Below, one piece after another: positions 40,850-49,642 of a stretch of 49,959 nt of DNA; position 1 is the stretch's first letter; each line of letters starts with the position of its first letter. The position numbers and the translations under genes were made by a program. Under the pieces are notes generated by a model. It worked only from the letters and a program-made list of their open reading frames with translations, was not told where the DNA came from and ran no database searches. Origin of the DNA: Fidelibacterota bacterium (GTDB lineage Bacteria; Fidelibacterota; Fidelibacteria; Fidelibacterales; Fidelibacteraceae); the NCBI GenBank assembly GCA_028699915.1, contig JAQVTR010000010.1, positions 1 to 49,959 on the forward strand, read 5' to 3'.

Positions 40850-42676
40850 TTACCTGATCAGTAAAAGCTTCCGGATGTTCTGAGTATTGCCGGACTGCAA
40901 GTGCAGCAGATACAAACCGCTCGGCAGTTCGCCGGCCCGGATCTGCAGTTGTTGTTCACCCGCAGACATTTGGCCGTAGAAGATCTGTTTGCGGAATTTC
41001 CCGCTGCTGTCGTAGAGATTGGCACGGATCTGTGCAGACTGCCGCAGCCGCAGGTCTACCGTACATTCCGGGTTAAAGGGATTGGGATAGGCAGCTGATA
41101 CGCTAAAATCTTCCGGAAGTATCTGCAGCGCAGTCTCCGGATAGTTGTTCCAACTGATATTGTCGATCGCCACCTGGCCGGCTCCACTGTTATTCTGTTT
41201 TAAGCTAATCACAGCATCGCCTTCAACATTAAGGGCAACAGGCCCGCTTTCTTTAACGACATTCTGTTCGGACGAAGAAGTAAAGGTCCGGATGAGTTGA
41301 CCGTTCACAAACAGGTCCAGCGATACATCCGTTGAAAAGGCCTGCATGTATTGAAAAGACAGACTTGCGATACCGCCGGAGATCGTTCCCGATGTAAGCG
41401 AGGCCTCCAGTGAAGTTTTTGCAAGACAGGGGGATTTGCCTTCAAGGCCGATGTCGCCGCGGCATTGCTGATAGGTCCAGAGCAAGCCGTTTTCCCCCGT
41501 AAAGCTTCCGTTCTGGTAAGAGGAACCGCTTTCCGGAAAATTGTCAAAGGTCTCCGTGTAAGTGAATACGGTGTCTGCAGGTCCGGATATATGCGCCAAA
41601 GTGCGTACGGAGATCACGTTGGAAAAGGGACTTTCCAGACTGTCGTTTACCGCCTTTACCTTATAATAATAATCGGTACCGGGATGCAGACCCCCAATAA
41701 GCTCGCTGGTACCGGACACGGATTTTGGGTTATAGACACTGAGTGGCGTTTCAAAATTCTCATCTCCGGCAACGTACAAATGATAGGCCGCAGCCGTATT
41801 GACCGCTGTCCAGTTGGCGGTAAAGGACAGCGAATCGATCTCCGTGGCAGCCAGCGCAAGGGGAGCGTCCAGGGTTCCGGGAGTTTCACCTCCCCAGATA
41901 TATTCTGCATATTCGGGATGGTCTATAAAAGGATTGCGGTTATGCTGATGCAGATTGTAAATGGCATCATTGCGATTCAATTCTTTTTCACTGACGGGAT
42001 CTTCCTGATTCCATTGAAGCAGCATGGCGACTGCCCATGCCTTCAATTCCACGCCATCCGCCATGGCCCAATCGCTCCAGCTGCCGTCCTCGCCGTAATA
42101 ACGGGTTGCCATATAAAAGTAGGTCCGTGCAAAATCGCCTTTATACTCGTCGATGGGTTCAAAGACCGTGCCGCTGTATCCCAGTCCGCTGCGGGCGGGA
42201 CCCAGTTTGGACCCGTTTGTGGAGGTCCGGGTCGGCGTATTGGTCTCACCGTAAGGGTAATTGCTGCGCCAGCCGTTCACATAACCGTCGGTGGGGTAGA
42301 TATGGAACAGGTCGGTTACCATCGGGGATGCTTCGTTGAAATAACTTTGCGGCCAGGAGTGCTCACGGTTGTACACATCGCCCTCGGCGCTGTAATTCCC
42401 GGCCTGATCGTCGTAAAGGGTGTATTCATAGCTGCTGTACATATCCCAGATCTTGCCGTTGGGTTTCAGATCGGTGGTCGCAAAGGCGTTCCAGACCCCG
42501 GGTGTATAGGAAAGGACGCTGTGGCCGTCAATGATATCATGCAAAACCGCACGCAGCGCGTTTCCCGAAAGTCCCGATGCCGGGCTGTAATATCCGGCAG
42601 GAGGGGCAGCGAAAAGCACAAGGGTCCAAAAGAGAACCGTATAGCAAAATATTTTGATCTTTCCAATATTTTTCAT
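40850..42676 (-). CDS. Secreted endonuclease I family nuclease with fibronectin and sorting domains
   Basis: 608 aa. Signal peptide, then the endonuclease I domain (about 28-270): VYNREHSWPQSYF (catalytic His106), TDLFHIYPTDGYVNGWRSNYPYGE, FARTYFYMATRYYG and DAIYNLHQHNRNPFIDHPEY. Next a fibronectin-III repeat (about 275-365), a carbohydrate-/lectin-like beta domain (about 370-520, ending VAIDNISWNN), and a C-terminal sorting domain (AAYPNPFNPE, LYDSSGKFRKQIF, SGLYLLHLQSG, KLLLIR). Known: the family cuts DNA and RNA unspecifically outside the cell. Inference: an extracellular nuclease for nucleic-acid feeding, exported by a type IX-like system; it could feed ComEC-linked uptake, but that is speculation. 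Confidence 0.88.
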   Translation of the reverse strand: MKNIGKIKIFCYTVLFWTLVLFAAPPAGYYSPASGLSGNALRAVLHDIIDGHSVLSYTPGVWNAFATTDLKPNGKIWDMYSSYEYTLYDDQAGNYSAEGDVYNREHSWPQSYFNEASPMVTDLFHIYPTDGYVNGWRSNYPYGETNTPTRTSTNGSKLGPARSGLGYSGTVFEPIDEYKGDFARTYFYMATRYYGEDGSWSDWAMADGVELKAWAVAMLLQWNQEDPVSEKELNRNDAIYNLHQHNRNPFIDHPEYAEYIWGGETPGTLDAPLALAATEIDSLSFTANWTAVNTAAAYHLYVAGDENFETPLSVYNPKSVSGTSELIGGLHPGTDYYYKVKAVNDSLESPFSNVISVRTLAHISGPADTVFTYTETFDNFPESGSSYQNGSFTGENGLLWTYQQCRGDIGLEGKSPCLAKTSLEASLTSGTISGGIASLSFQYMQAFSTDVSLDLFVNGQLIRTFTSSSEQNVVKESGPVALNVEGDAVISLKQNNSGAGQVAIDNISWNNYPETALQILPEDFSVSAAYPNPFNPECTVDLRLRQSAQIRANLYDSSGKFRKQIFYGQMSAGEQQLQIRAGELPSGLYLLHLQSGNTQNIRKLLLIR

Positions 42677-42893
42677 GGGTTGAACTTAATAAAAAGCGGG
42701 CTAAAAGCCAATGCTTTACTGACATGGCACAGAAATAAAAAATATTATTTTAATTGTTCCGGTGCCTGCAATTGATTTATATTTCCCCCACGAATTATTT
42801 TTATTTATAATATTGTTTTAATTAATTGTAATATTATATAGTATACTATTTATTTATCATTAACACTAAACACAAAAGGACAGGAGAAAAACC

Positions 42894-43371
42894 ATGAAAA
42901 AAGTTGCAATGATGACGCTGGCACTTTTGATGCTATCTGCCGCAGTTGCTCAGGAAAACTCTGGCGGAAAACTGGATGCGGGTTTACGTTTGGGACTTAT
43001 GAATGTATTCGGCGGCGTGACGGCGCGTTATCATCTTTCGGAAAAAAACGCAATTGAAGCGATTATTTCCACTCCGGGTTTTAAGGGTATCGTTTTTACA
43101 GGGTTGTATCAGTGGCACAAGCCCGTAGGTAAAATTGAAAACCTGAGCTGGTATTTCGGCGGCGGCCTTACCGCGCTGGAACGGGACCCGCTGGATCAAC
43201 CGCAAGTTTGCCCTGGGCCTTGATGCCGTTGCCGGTGTCGCCTATGACATGGAATCCATTCTGAACTTCCCGCTTGCGGTTTCCCTGGATTACAAACCCG
43301 CAATCGATATTATCAGTTACTGGGCCAGCCTCTACTATGATGTGTCCTTAAGTATCCGATATAAATTCTAA
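42894..43371 (+). pseudogene. Small outer-membrane beta-barrel-like protein, frameshifted copy
   Basis: ATG 42894 has AGGAG upstream and a signal peptide (MKKVAMMTLALLMLSAAVA). The first frame matches the intact paralog downstream through GLYQWHKPVGKIENLSWYFGGG, then ends early at 43223. From about 43183 the +1 frame continues the homology (FALGLDAVAGVAYDMESILNFPLAVSLDYKPAIDII) and ends SIRYKF at TAA 43369-43371. One extra base around 43165-43190 explains the break; total length 478 nt is 3n+1. Could be a real pseudogene, a sequencing or assembly error, or (less likely) programmed frameshifting. Confidence 0.85.
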
Positions 43372-43403
43372 TGATCGCTTATAAATGAATCTTATTTATC
43401 AGG

Positions 43404-43428
43404 GCCGGCTGTACGCCGGCTTTTTTTT
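43404..43428 (+). terminator. Rho-independent terminator after the frameshifted paralog
   Basis: GCCGGC-TGTAC-GCCGGC followed by TTTTTTTT, 33 bp past the stop codon. Its perfect state suggests the gene upstream was recently functional. The rest of the gap to the next gene (43429-43626) should hold that gene's promoter; nothing else seen. Confidence 0.9.
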
Positions 43429-43626
43429 ATAATTCCTCCATCATTTTTTAATAAAATGATTTTTTTATTGTGAATTTTAGCTGATTGTAGTTAATATTGG
43501 CATAAGGATAATTATAAACGAGGGAACACGTTTATCAAATCGAGAATAACTCACAACTTGGACAGCTATAGGGAAGTCATTCATTATAGTACGCGTTTTA
43601 AAAACAAACACATAAGGAGAAGAAAG

Positions 43627-44079
43627 ATGAAGAAAGTTCTGGTTATCGCATTGATCGCTGTACTTGCATTCTCATTCGCTTACAGCGAAATGACGGTCGG
43701 TTTACGCGGCGGTGTCCGTTCGGGCGCCAGCTTACGTCTCCCCATGGGGGATAAAGGCAATGCCGTAGAAGCCTTACTGACATACAGACTGGGTATTATT
43801 GTTACCGGTATGTATCAGTGGCACAAACCCCTGGCCATTGGCGAAATTGAAGGCCTGAGCTGGTATTTCGGCGGCGGCGCGCATGTCGGGATCAGCTGGT
43901 GGTGGACCAATGCCTTCGCACTGGGTATTGACGGTATTGCCGGTGTTGAATATGATTTTGAATCATTGATCAATTTGCCGGTCAAATTATCCCTGGATTA
44001 CAAACCCGCTTTTGACATTATCGGCGGCTGGGCCGGCTCGTTTGGTGATATCGCCTTTACTGCACGTTATAGCTTCTAA
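43627..44079 (+). CDS. Small outer-membrane beta-barrel-like protein (intact paralog)
   Basis: 150 aa from ATG 43627 with AAGGAG upstream. Signal peptide (MKKVLVIALIAVLAFSFAYS), then short alternating beta strands with many glycines: GLRGGVRSGASLRLPM, ITGMYQWHKPL-like VTGMYQWHKPL, GLSWYFGGGAHVG, ALGIDGIAGVEYDFE, LSLDYKPAFDII, and a C-terminal aromatic IAFTARYSF, the usual end of an outer-membrane barrel. I recognise this as a family of small uncharacterised barrel proteins common in FCB bacteria; function unknown. Followed by its own terminator. Confidence 0.75.
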   Translation: MKKVLVIALIAVLAFSFAYSEMTVGLRGGVRSGASLRLPMGDKGNAVEALLTYRLGIIVTGMYQWHKPLAIGEIEGLSWYFGGGAHVGISWWWTNAFALGIDGIAGVEYDFESLINLPVKLSLDYKPAFDIIGGWAGSFGDIAFTARYSF

Positions 44080-44109
44080 TTCAAAATACCTTCATTTATT
44101 TTGTAAAGA

Positions 44110-44138
44110 ACCCGGGGCTTTCCCCGGGTCTCTTTTTT
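44110..44138 (+). terminator. Rho-independent terminator of the intact barrel gene
   Basis: CCCGGGG-CTTT-CCCCGGG followed by TCTCTTTTTT, 31 bp past the stop codon. Confidence 0.9.
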
Positions 44139-44146
44139 AGGGCATA

Positions 44147-44172
44147 AAAAACGCCGCTGTTCAGCGGCGTTT
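44147..44172 (-). terminator. Rho-independent terminator of the rplM-frr operon
   Basis: AAACGCCGCTG-TT-CAGCGGCGTTT, with an A-tract on the plus strand that becomes a T-tract for the minus transcript; 21 bp past the frr stop. Can work in both directions with the previous hairpin. Confidence 0.85.
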
Positions 44173-44193
44173 AAATATTTATTTCGATATGTC

Positions 44194-44751
44194 TTATTCG
44201 CTCAGAATATCCTTTTCCTTGCTCTGCTGAGCATCATTGACTTTTTCAATATTCTTATCGGTAATCTTCTGGATCTCGGCATAGGCGGACTTGGCATCGT
44301 CCTCGGAGATATCCTTGTCTTTTTCCAGTTTTTTGATCTTGTCGTTCGCATCTCTGCGGATATTCCGGATTGCGACCCGCGCTTCTTCGGCCATCTGATG
44401 GACAATGCGTACCAGTTCCTGGCGGCGTTCGTCGTTCATGGCCGGAATGGGAATGCGGATCAGCTGTCCGTCGTTCTGGGGGTTCAGTCCGAGATTCGCC
44501 GCTTGGATCGCTTTTTCAATTGCAGAAAGAATGGATTTATCCCAGGGTTGTACGACCAGCAGGCGCGCTTCGGGAACGCTGATGGTGGAGCACTGATTCA
44601 GCGGTGTCTGCATACCGTAATAGTCGACCCTTATATTATCCAGCAGTGTGGGGGTGGCACGGCCGGTCCGCAGGCTTTTATATTCATGATCCAGATGTTT
44701 CAGGGATTTGTCCATGAATTCTTCGCAGTAAGCATAAACTTCGTTCATCAT
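44194..44751 (-). CDS. frr: Ribosome recycling factor
   Basis: 185 aa, standard length. Splits post-termination ribosomes together with EF-G. Marks: SLRTGRATPTLLDNIRVDYYG, TPLNQCSTISVPEARLLVVQPWDKS, IPIPAMNDERRQELVRIVHQMAEEARVAIRNIRRDAND. Last gene of the operon, 21 bases after pyrH. Confidence 0.98.
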   Translation of the reverse strand: MMNEVYAYCEEFMDKSLKHLDHEYKSLRTGRATPTLLDNIRVDYYGMQTPLNQCSTISVPEARLLVVQPWDKSILSAIEKAIQAANLGLNPQNDGQLIRIPIPAMNDERRQELVRIVHQMAEEARVAIRNIRRDANDKIKKLEKDKDISEDDAKSAYAEIQKITDKNIEKVNDAQQSKEKDILSE

Positions 44752-44772
44752 AGGAGTACTCCTTTAGACTGT

Positions 44773-45477
44773 TTATTCTTCAATTAAGGTCCCGGCTTCT
44801 TCACCGGAAAGGATACGGTACAGGGTTCCCGTTTCGGTAAAGTCAAAGACGATCACGGGTATGCGGTTTTCGCGGCACAGGGTCATGGAACTGAGATCCA
44901 TTACCTTTAACTGTTCTTCAATAACCTGTGAATAGCTGATGCGTTCATAGCGTTTTGCATTGGGATCCTTGACCGGATCTGCACTGTATACTCCGTTTAC
45001 CTTGGTCCCTTTCAGCAGGACATCCGCATCGATCTCGGCGGCACGCAGGGCGGCTGCGGAATCGGTAGTAAAGAAGGGATTTCCCGTTCCCCCGGCAAAG
45101 ATCAGGATAATACCCTGATCCAGTAATTCGATAGCGTGTTTCCGGTCAAAGGGCAGCATCAGCGGAGAAACCGAAGAAGGTCCCATGATGCGGGTTGCCA
45201 TTCCGGCTTTTTCGAAGTAATCGCGCAGAGCGAGTGCATTGATCACGGTCGCAAGCATGCCCATCTGGTCGCCGCTGACCCGGTCGATCATGGCCGATCC
45301 GGCTGCACCCCGATAAATATTGCCGCCACCGATCACAATGCCGATCTGTACGTATTCATCGTGGATCCGGCGGATTTCTTCGGTAAAATAAGAAGCGGCG
45401 CCGGGATCTATTCCGTGTCCCTTGACGCCGCCCAGTATTTCACCGCTTAATTTCAGTAATATCCGGTTGTAGTGCAT
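44773..45477 (-). CDS. pyrH: UMP kinase
   Basis: 234 aa. Amino-acid-kinase fold; phosphorylates UMP to UDP. Marks: RILLKLSGEILGG, GIVIGGGNIYRG, DRVSGDQMGMLATVINALAL, ILIFAGGTGNPFFTTDSAAALRA and DADVLLKGTKVNGVYS. Lies between tsf and frr as in most bacteria. Confidence 0.98.
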   Translation of the reverse strand: MHYNRILLKLSGEILGGVKGHGIDPGAASYFTEEIRRIHDEYVQIGIVIGGGNIYRGAAGSAMIDRVSGDQMGMLATVINALALRDYFEKAGMATRIMGPSSVSPLMLPFDRKHAIELLDQGIILIFAGGTGNPFFTTDSAAALRAAEIDADVLLKGTKVNGVYSADPVKDPNAKRYERISYSQVIEEQLKVMDLSSMTLCRENRIPVIVFDFTETGTLYRILSGEEAGTLIEE

Positions 45478-45505
45478 TTAACAAACACAACCAGCAAGGG
45501 GACTT

Positions 45506-46129
45506 TCAGGATGCTTCCGTGGTCTCTTCGCTTGCTTCACCTACCATAAAGCGGGCAAAGCGCGCAATAGAGATATTTTCTCCCAGCGAGCCGATCGTTT
45601 CCTTTAAATAGGTTTCTACGGATTTATCGGTATCTTTAAAGAATTCCTGTTCCAGCAGGACATTCTCTTTATAATACTTTTCCAGCTTGCCTTCTACGAT
45701 GCGCTCGGCGATATGTGCCGGTTTGCCTTCATTGATAACCTGATCATGATAAACGGCTTTTTCATGTTCAATGATCGCCGCCGGGATGTCTTCACGGCGA
45801 ACCGCCAGGGGATTCATCGCTGCGATCTGCATGGCGATATCCTGGGCAAAGCGGACAAATTCATCGGTCTTGGCAACAAAATCGGTTTCACAGTTGACTT
45901 CGACCATTACTCCGAGTTTTTGTCCGAGGGGATGGACATAGGAGCAGATGATCCCTTCTTTTGCGCTTCGGCCGGCTTTTTTTTCGGCCTTGGCAATGCC
46001 GCGGGCACGGAGAAGATCAACCGCTTTGCTGATGTCACCTTCGGCGTCAACGAGGGCTTTCTTGCAGTCCATCATTCCGGCGCCGGTTTTTTCACGTAAC
46101 TCTTTTACAATTGCAGCACTAATTTGCAT
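45506..46129 (-). CDS. tsf: Elongation factor Ts, short form
   Basis: 207 aa, well below the 283 of E. coli and close to the single-subdomain Thermus type. UBA-like N-domain VKELREKTGAGMMDCKKALVDAEGD with the EF-Tu contact TDFVAKTDEF (TDFV) in VEVNCETDFVAK. Guanine-nucleotide exchange factor for EF-Tu. The C-terminus lacks the long coiled-coil domain. Confidence 0.97.
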   Translation of the reverse strand: MQISAAIVKELREKTGAGMMDCKKALVDAEGDISKAVDLLRARGIAKAEKKAGRSAKEGIICSYVHPLGQKLGVMVEVNCETDFVAKTDEFVRFAQDIAMQIAAMNPLAVRREDIPAAIIEHEKAVYHDQVINEGKPAHIAERIVEGKLEKYYKENVLLEQEFFKDTDKSVETYLKETIGSLGENISIARFARFMVGEASEETTEAS

Positions 46130-46147
46130 TCCATATTCCTCGTTCGA

Positions 46148-46927
46148 TTATTCAGTGTCTTCGACTTCGTTATTATCCGTTTCTTTCTGCTCTTTCAGCG
46201 ATGGTTTTTCATCGGACATTTTTTCTTTAAACGGTTTTTTTGCCCCGCGTTTCCCTTCAAGGATAGCATCGGCAAGTGTTTTGGTGATGAGATGGATAGC
46301 ACGGATGGAGTCATCGTTGGCGGGAATGGGATAATCGATCAGAGCGGGATCGGCATTGGTATCGAGGATACCGATCACCGGAATATCCAGCTTTCGGGCT
46401 TCGGCAACAGCGATCTTTTCTTCAACCGTATCGACCACAACAATTGCGTCAGGCAAACGCCGCATATTCTGAATGCCGCGATGCAGGGTTTCGAGTTTTT
46501 CCCGTTCGCGGCGCAGACCCAGGACTTCTTTTTTTGTCAGATTTTTCCAGGCTTCTTCGCTTTCACTGTCCCGCTGAAGCTGTTCCAGCCGGCGGATACT
46601 GCGGCGAATGGTGGTAAAATTGGTAAGTTCTCCACCCAGCCAGCGTTCCGTGATATAGTGCGCGCCGCTGCGGATGGCTTCATCTTCCAGGACGTTCTTG
46701 GCTTGTTTCTTGGTCCCCACAAAGAGGATCTCGCCGCCGTTCCGGACGACATCACCGATGAATTTACAGGCTTTTTCAAGCGCTTTTAGCGTCAGTTCCA
46801 GGTCAATGATGTGAATTCCGTTTTTTTCCATGAAAACGTACTTCTTCATCTTGGGGTTCCACTTGCTGGTCAGGTGACCGAAGTGGGCGCCGGCGCTGAT
46901 GAGGCTTTCGATGGTAACTTGTTCCAT
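46148..46927 (-). CDS. rpsB: 30S ribosomal protein S2
   Basis: 259 aa. Marks: LISAGAHFGHLTSKWNPKMKKYVFMEKNGIHIIDL (in part), ILFVGTKKQAKN, RWLGGELTNFTTI, PDAIVVVDTVEEKIAVAEARKLDIPVIGILDTNADP. Ends with an acidic and Lys-rich tail of about 25 residues beyond the usual end. Followed by tsf. Confidence 0.98.
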   Translation of the reverse strand: MEQVTIESLISAGAHFGHLTSKWNPKMKKYVFMEKNGIHIIDLELTLKALEKACKFIGDVVRNGGEILFVGTKKQAKNVLEDEAIRSGAHYITERWLGGELTNFTTIRRSIRRLEQLQRDSESEEAWKNLTKKEVLGLRREREKLETLHRGIQNMRRLPDAIVVVDTVEEKIAVAEARKLDIPVIGILDTNADPALIDYPIPANDDSIRAIHLITKTLADAILEGKRGAKKPFKEKMSDEKPSLKEQKETDNNEVEDTE

Positions 46928-46951
46928 ATAAAAAATACTCCGATAATAAGA

Positions 46952-47350
46952 TTAACGTTTTGAGAACTGGAAGGCACGGCGTGCACCGCGTAAACCGTAC
47001 TTCTTGCGTTCGACTTCGCGGGAATCGCGGGTCAGGAAGCCGGCCGACTTCAGTGCGGGCCTTAATTCCGGGTGCAAGGCGATCAGCATCCGGCTGATCC
47101 CAAGGCGTACCGCACCGGCCTGACCGGTCAATCCGCCGCCCGTAACGTTCACAAAAAAATCATATCTACTTTCCATTTTGGTCAGTTCGAGAGGCTGCCG
47201 GATGATCATGGCATAGGTTTCACGACCGAAATAGTCGTTCATTTCCCTTTCATTGATCAGGATTTTGCCTGTGCCGGGGCGTGCTATCACGCGTGCAACC
47301 GATGATTTACGGCGACCGATGGTAATGGTTTCATGTTTTGTCGTTGCCAT
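46952..47350 (-). CDS. rpsI: 30S ribosomal protein S9
   Basis: 132 aa. Marks: [45 protein letters not shown] and the C-terminal [25 protein letters not shown] whose final Lys-Arg reaches the P-site tRNA. Twelve bases after rplM. Confidence 0.98.
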   Translation of the reverse strand: MATTKHETITIGRRKSSVARVIARPGTGKILINEREMNDYFGRETYAMIIRQPLELTKMESRYDFFVNVTGGGLTGQAGAVRLGISRMLIALHPELRPALKSAGFLTRDSREVERKKYGLRGARRAFQFSKR

Positions 47351-47362
47351 GTTTCCCTTCTC

Positions 47363-47794
47363 CTATCTGATTTCCAAGGGTTTCGGTTGCTGCGCCGCAT
47401 GAGGGTGCTCCTCCCCGGCGTATACCTTGAGTTTCTTGAGGATCTGGCGGCCAAGACGATTATGCGGTATCATACCTTTTACGGCTTTTTCGATCACGCG
47501 TTCAGGATGTTTGGCTATCATTTCCTTGTAGCTGTTAAAGCGACCACCGCCGGGATACCCGGTATGGTGAAAATAACTTTTCTTTTCTTCTTTTGTACCG
47601 GTTAAACGGACTTTTTCCGCATTGATGACGATGACAAAATCACCGGTATCGATATGCGGTGTAAAGATGGGTTTATGTTTACCGCGCAGGATCTGTGCAA
47701 CCTGGCTTGCCAGCCGGCCCAAAACAACGCCTTCAGCATCGACAATATACCAGTCTTGCTTGATATCTGCGGGTTTCGCCGAGAAAGTTCTCAA
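47363..47794 (-). CDS. rplM: 50S ribosomal protein L13
   Basis: 143 aa. Marks: [40 protein letters not shown] (in part), [13 protein letters not shown] and [22 protein letters not shown]. The start codon is TTG at 47794 with AAAAGGAG eight bases upstream; no ATG is available nearby in frame. First gene of rplM-rpsI-rpsB-tsf-pyrH-frr, all co-directional with short gaps. Confidence 0.97.
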   Translation of the reverse strand: MRTFSAKPADIKQDWYIVDAEGVVLGRLASQVAQILRGKHKPIFTPHIDTGDFVIVINAEKVRLTGTKEEKKSYFHHTGYPGGGRFNSYKEMIAKHPERVIEKAVKGMIPHNRLGRQILKKLKVYAGEEHPHAAQQPKPLEIR

Positions 47795-47862
47795 CTTAAG
47801 CTCCTTTTCACTTGTATTTGTACATCTTTTTTGATCTGTCTTCCGGGACTACAAAAAAGCAA

Positions 47863-47896
47863 CAAATATATACAAATATACGGCGGATATGCAAAT
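47863..47896 (-). promoter_or_regulatory. Bacteroidota-type promoter of the rplM operon, with duplicated -7 box
   Basis: Minus strand: TTTG, 21 bases, TATATTTG. A second TATATTTG lies ten bases earlier inside the spacer. The same TTG-N21-TATATTTG arrangement occurs before infC. Also readable as a sigma-70 TTGCAT-N18-TATATT, so the sigma class is not settled. About 70 bp before the TTG start of rplM. Confidence 0.55.
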
Positions 47897-48218
47897 GTTT
47901 TTTCGAAAACCGTTGAGTATGAACAGATTTGCTCTGTTTTGTGGTAAATGAAGAAAAGTATCTATTCGCTTATTGTAAAGGAGATATCCAAAACAGGCAG
48001 AACCTTTTCGTGGCGGAGGATCGGAGATCTCCCTTGCTGTATAAGCTCCCAGTGGCGGGCTGTATTTTAAATCCTGTAGTTGGTACCGACTATTCCGCTA
48101 TAATGGTACCTCCCGGAGGAAGATGAATAAAATCGTTCCGAAAAAGGTTTTATTAAAAAATGCCAATTGTACACAGGGTTTTTAATTTAAAAAAACGGCC
48201 CTTCCAAAAATGATACGA
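47897..48218. other. Gene-free stretch between rplM and radA with inverted repeats
   Basis: Part of the 424-bp gap 47795-48218. Contains an imperfect inverted repeat AACCTTTTCG (near 48002) / CGAAAAAGGTT (near 48140) enclosing about 150 bp that includes palindromes GGAGATCTCC and CCTCCCGGAGG and two GGTACC sites. No convincing gene, tRNA or radA terminator. Could be a structured RNA, a decayed mobile element or the radA 3' region. Confidence 0.35.
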
Positions 48219-49571
48219 TCAGATAAACGTTTGAAGCAAGTCATTGATATCGCCGATAAAACGGATATTTCCATTATTATTTTCGGCATGCACTTTTTTT
48301 CTTGCGGAAGCGGGCAGGATCAGATTGTTGAAACCCATGCGCAGGGCTTCCCCGACCCGCTGTTCAATCCGCATCACCGAACGTGTTTCCCCGGTGAGTC
48401 CCACTTCCCCGATGATCACTGTGTTTTCCGGGATCATAAAATCCCGGATCGAGGAGCAGATCGCCGCGATCACCGGCAGGTCCATTGCCGGTTCTTTCAG
48501 GGTCAGTCCGCCTACAATATTGACAAAGATATCATATTGCGCTACTGAGATATTCAATTTGCGTTCGATCACTGCCAGCAGCAACTGCAGCCTTCGCGGA
48601 TCGATACCCGAGGCATGCCGCTGGGGAGTTCCGTAAGCGGCTCTGGCAGCCAGCGCCTGTATCTCGACCAGCAGCGGCCTGCTTCCTTCCATCCCGCAAG
48701 CGATCACGGATCCGCTGGCTCCTTTTTTTCGTTCGCTCAGAAAGACATCCCCGGGATTCTCAATATCCTGAAGACCGTTTTCTTTCATTTCAAAGATACC
48801 GATCTCGTGCGTCGCGCCGAAGCGGTTTTTTACCGAGCGTAAAATCCTGAAATAATGCTGTTTATCACCTTCAAGGTAGAGCACAGTATCGACGATATGT
48901 TCCAGCAGTTTCGGACCTGCTATCATGCCGCTCTTAGTTATATGCCCGATCATAATTATACAGATATTGTTTTTCTTGCCGCAGTCCATCAATTCCGCCG
49001 CACATTCCCGGATCTGCTGCATGGAACCGGGCAGGGAATCCAATCCGGGAGAATAAACCGTTTGAATGGAGTCTATGATTGCGATTTTCGGTTTTTCGAG
49101 TTCCAGTCCGGCAATAATGCGGTTGAGTTCCATATCGCTGCTGATCTTAAAACCGTCGTGATTGAATCCGAGTCTTTTGGCGCGCAGTCCAAGCTGTCCC
49201 GGAGATTCTTCGCCGCTGAAGTAACAGACCGATATCTGCGACTTACTGAAGGCCTTGCAGAGCTGTAGCGCCAGGGTAGATTTACCGATACCCGGATCTC
49301 CACTGAGCAGGATAATACTGCCCTCCATAATTCCGCCGCTGACCACGCGGTCGAACTCACCGATAGCGCTAACGAAGCGTCTTGGCTGATCGCTCATGAT
49401 GAGCGTTTTGAATGTAGCCGGAGCGGCCGCTTCCGTACGTCGCCGGACAATAGGTATCTCTGTAAAGGGTTCCAGAGAATTCCATTCACCGCAGTGGGGG
49501 CACTGTCCCTGCCATTTGGGTGTCAGCCCTTCGCAGACCGAGCATTTGAATTGTTGTTTGGATTTGGCCAT
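48219..49571 (-). CDS. radA: DNA repair protein RadA
   Basis: 450 aa. N-terminal zinc finger CSVC...CPHC (Cys10, 13, 24, 27), RecA-like ATPase with Walker A SGDPGIGKST (91-99), the RadA-specific KNRFG (248-252), and a C-terminal Lon-protease-like domain (from about 330: YDIFVNIVGGLTLKEPAMDLPVIAAI, GEVGLTGETRSV). Branch-migration helicase in recombinational repair; also helps integrate DNA during transformation, so it may work with the ComEC found here. The 24-bp-phased palindrome array begins 72 bp upstream of its start codon. No clear Shine-Dalgarno site. Confidence 0.96.
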   Translation of the reverse strand: MAKSKQQFKCSVCEGLTPKWQGQCPHCGEWNSLEPFTEIPIVRRRTEAAAPATFKTLIMSDQPRRFVSAIGEFDRVVSGGIMEGSIILLSGDPGIGKSTLALQLCKAFSKSQISVCYFSGEESPGQLGLRAKRLGFNHDGFKISSDMELNRIIAGLELEKPKIAIIDSIQTVYSPGLDSLPGSMQQIRECAAELMDCGKKNNICIIMIGHITKSGMIAGPKLLEHIVDTVLYLEGDKQHYFRILRSVKNRFGATHEIGIFEMKENGLQDIENPGDVFLSERKKGASGSVIACGMEGSRPLLVEIQALAARAAYGTPQRHASGIDPRRLQLLLAVIERKLNISVAQYDIFVNIVGGLTLKEPAMDLPVIAAICSSIRDFMIPENTVIIGEVGLTGETRSVMRIEQRVGEALRMGFNNLILPASARKKVHAENNNGNIRFIGDINDLLQTFI

Positions 49572-49642
49572 GGTGGTAGTTTAGTGAAATGCCCGATAAA
49601 AAACAAAATTTTTCATATAGCTTGTTTTTTAAATATTTTTGC

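Noticed and set aside
48020-48110. Possible tRNA (a TTTTAAA run resembling an anticodon loop)
   Set aside because: Neither strand gives a pairing acceptor stem or anticodon stem; no T-loop GTTCGA-like sequence.
47929-48126. Plus-strand 65-codon frame between rplM and radA
   Set aside because: Only a TTG start, no ribosome site and no recognisable motif; kept as unexplained DNA rather than a gene.
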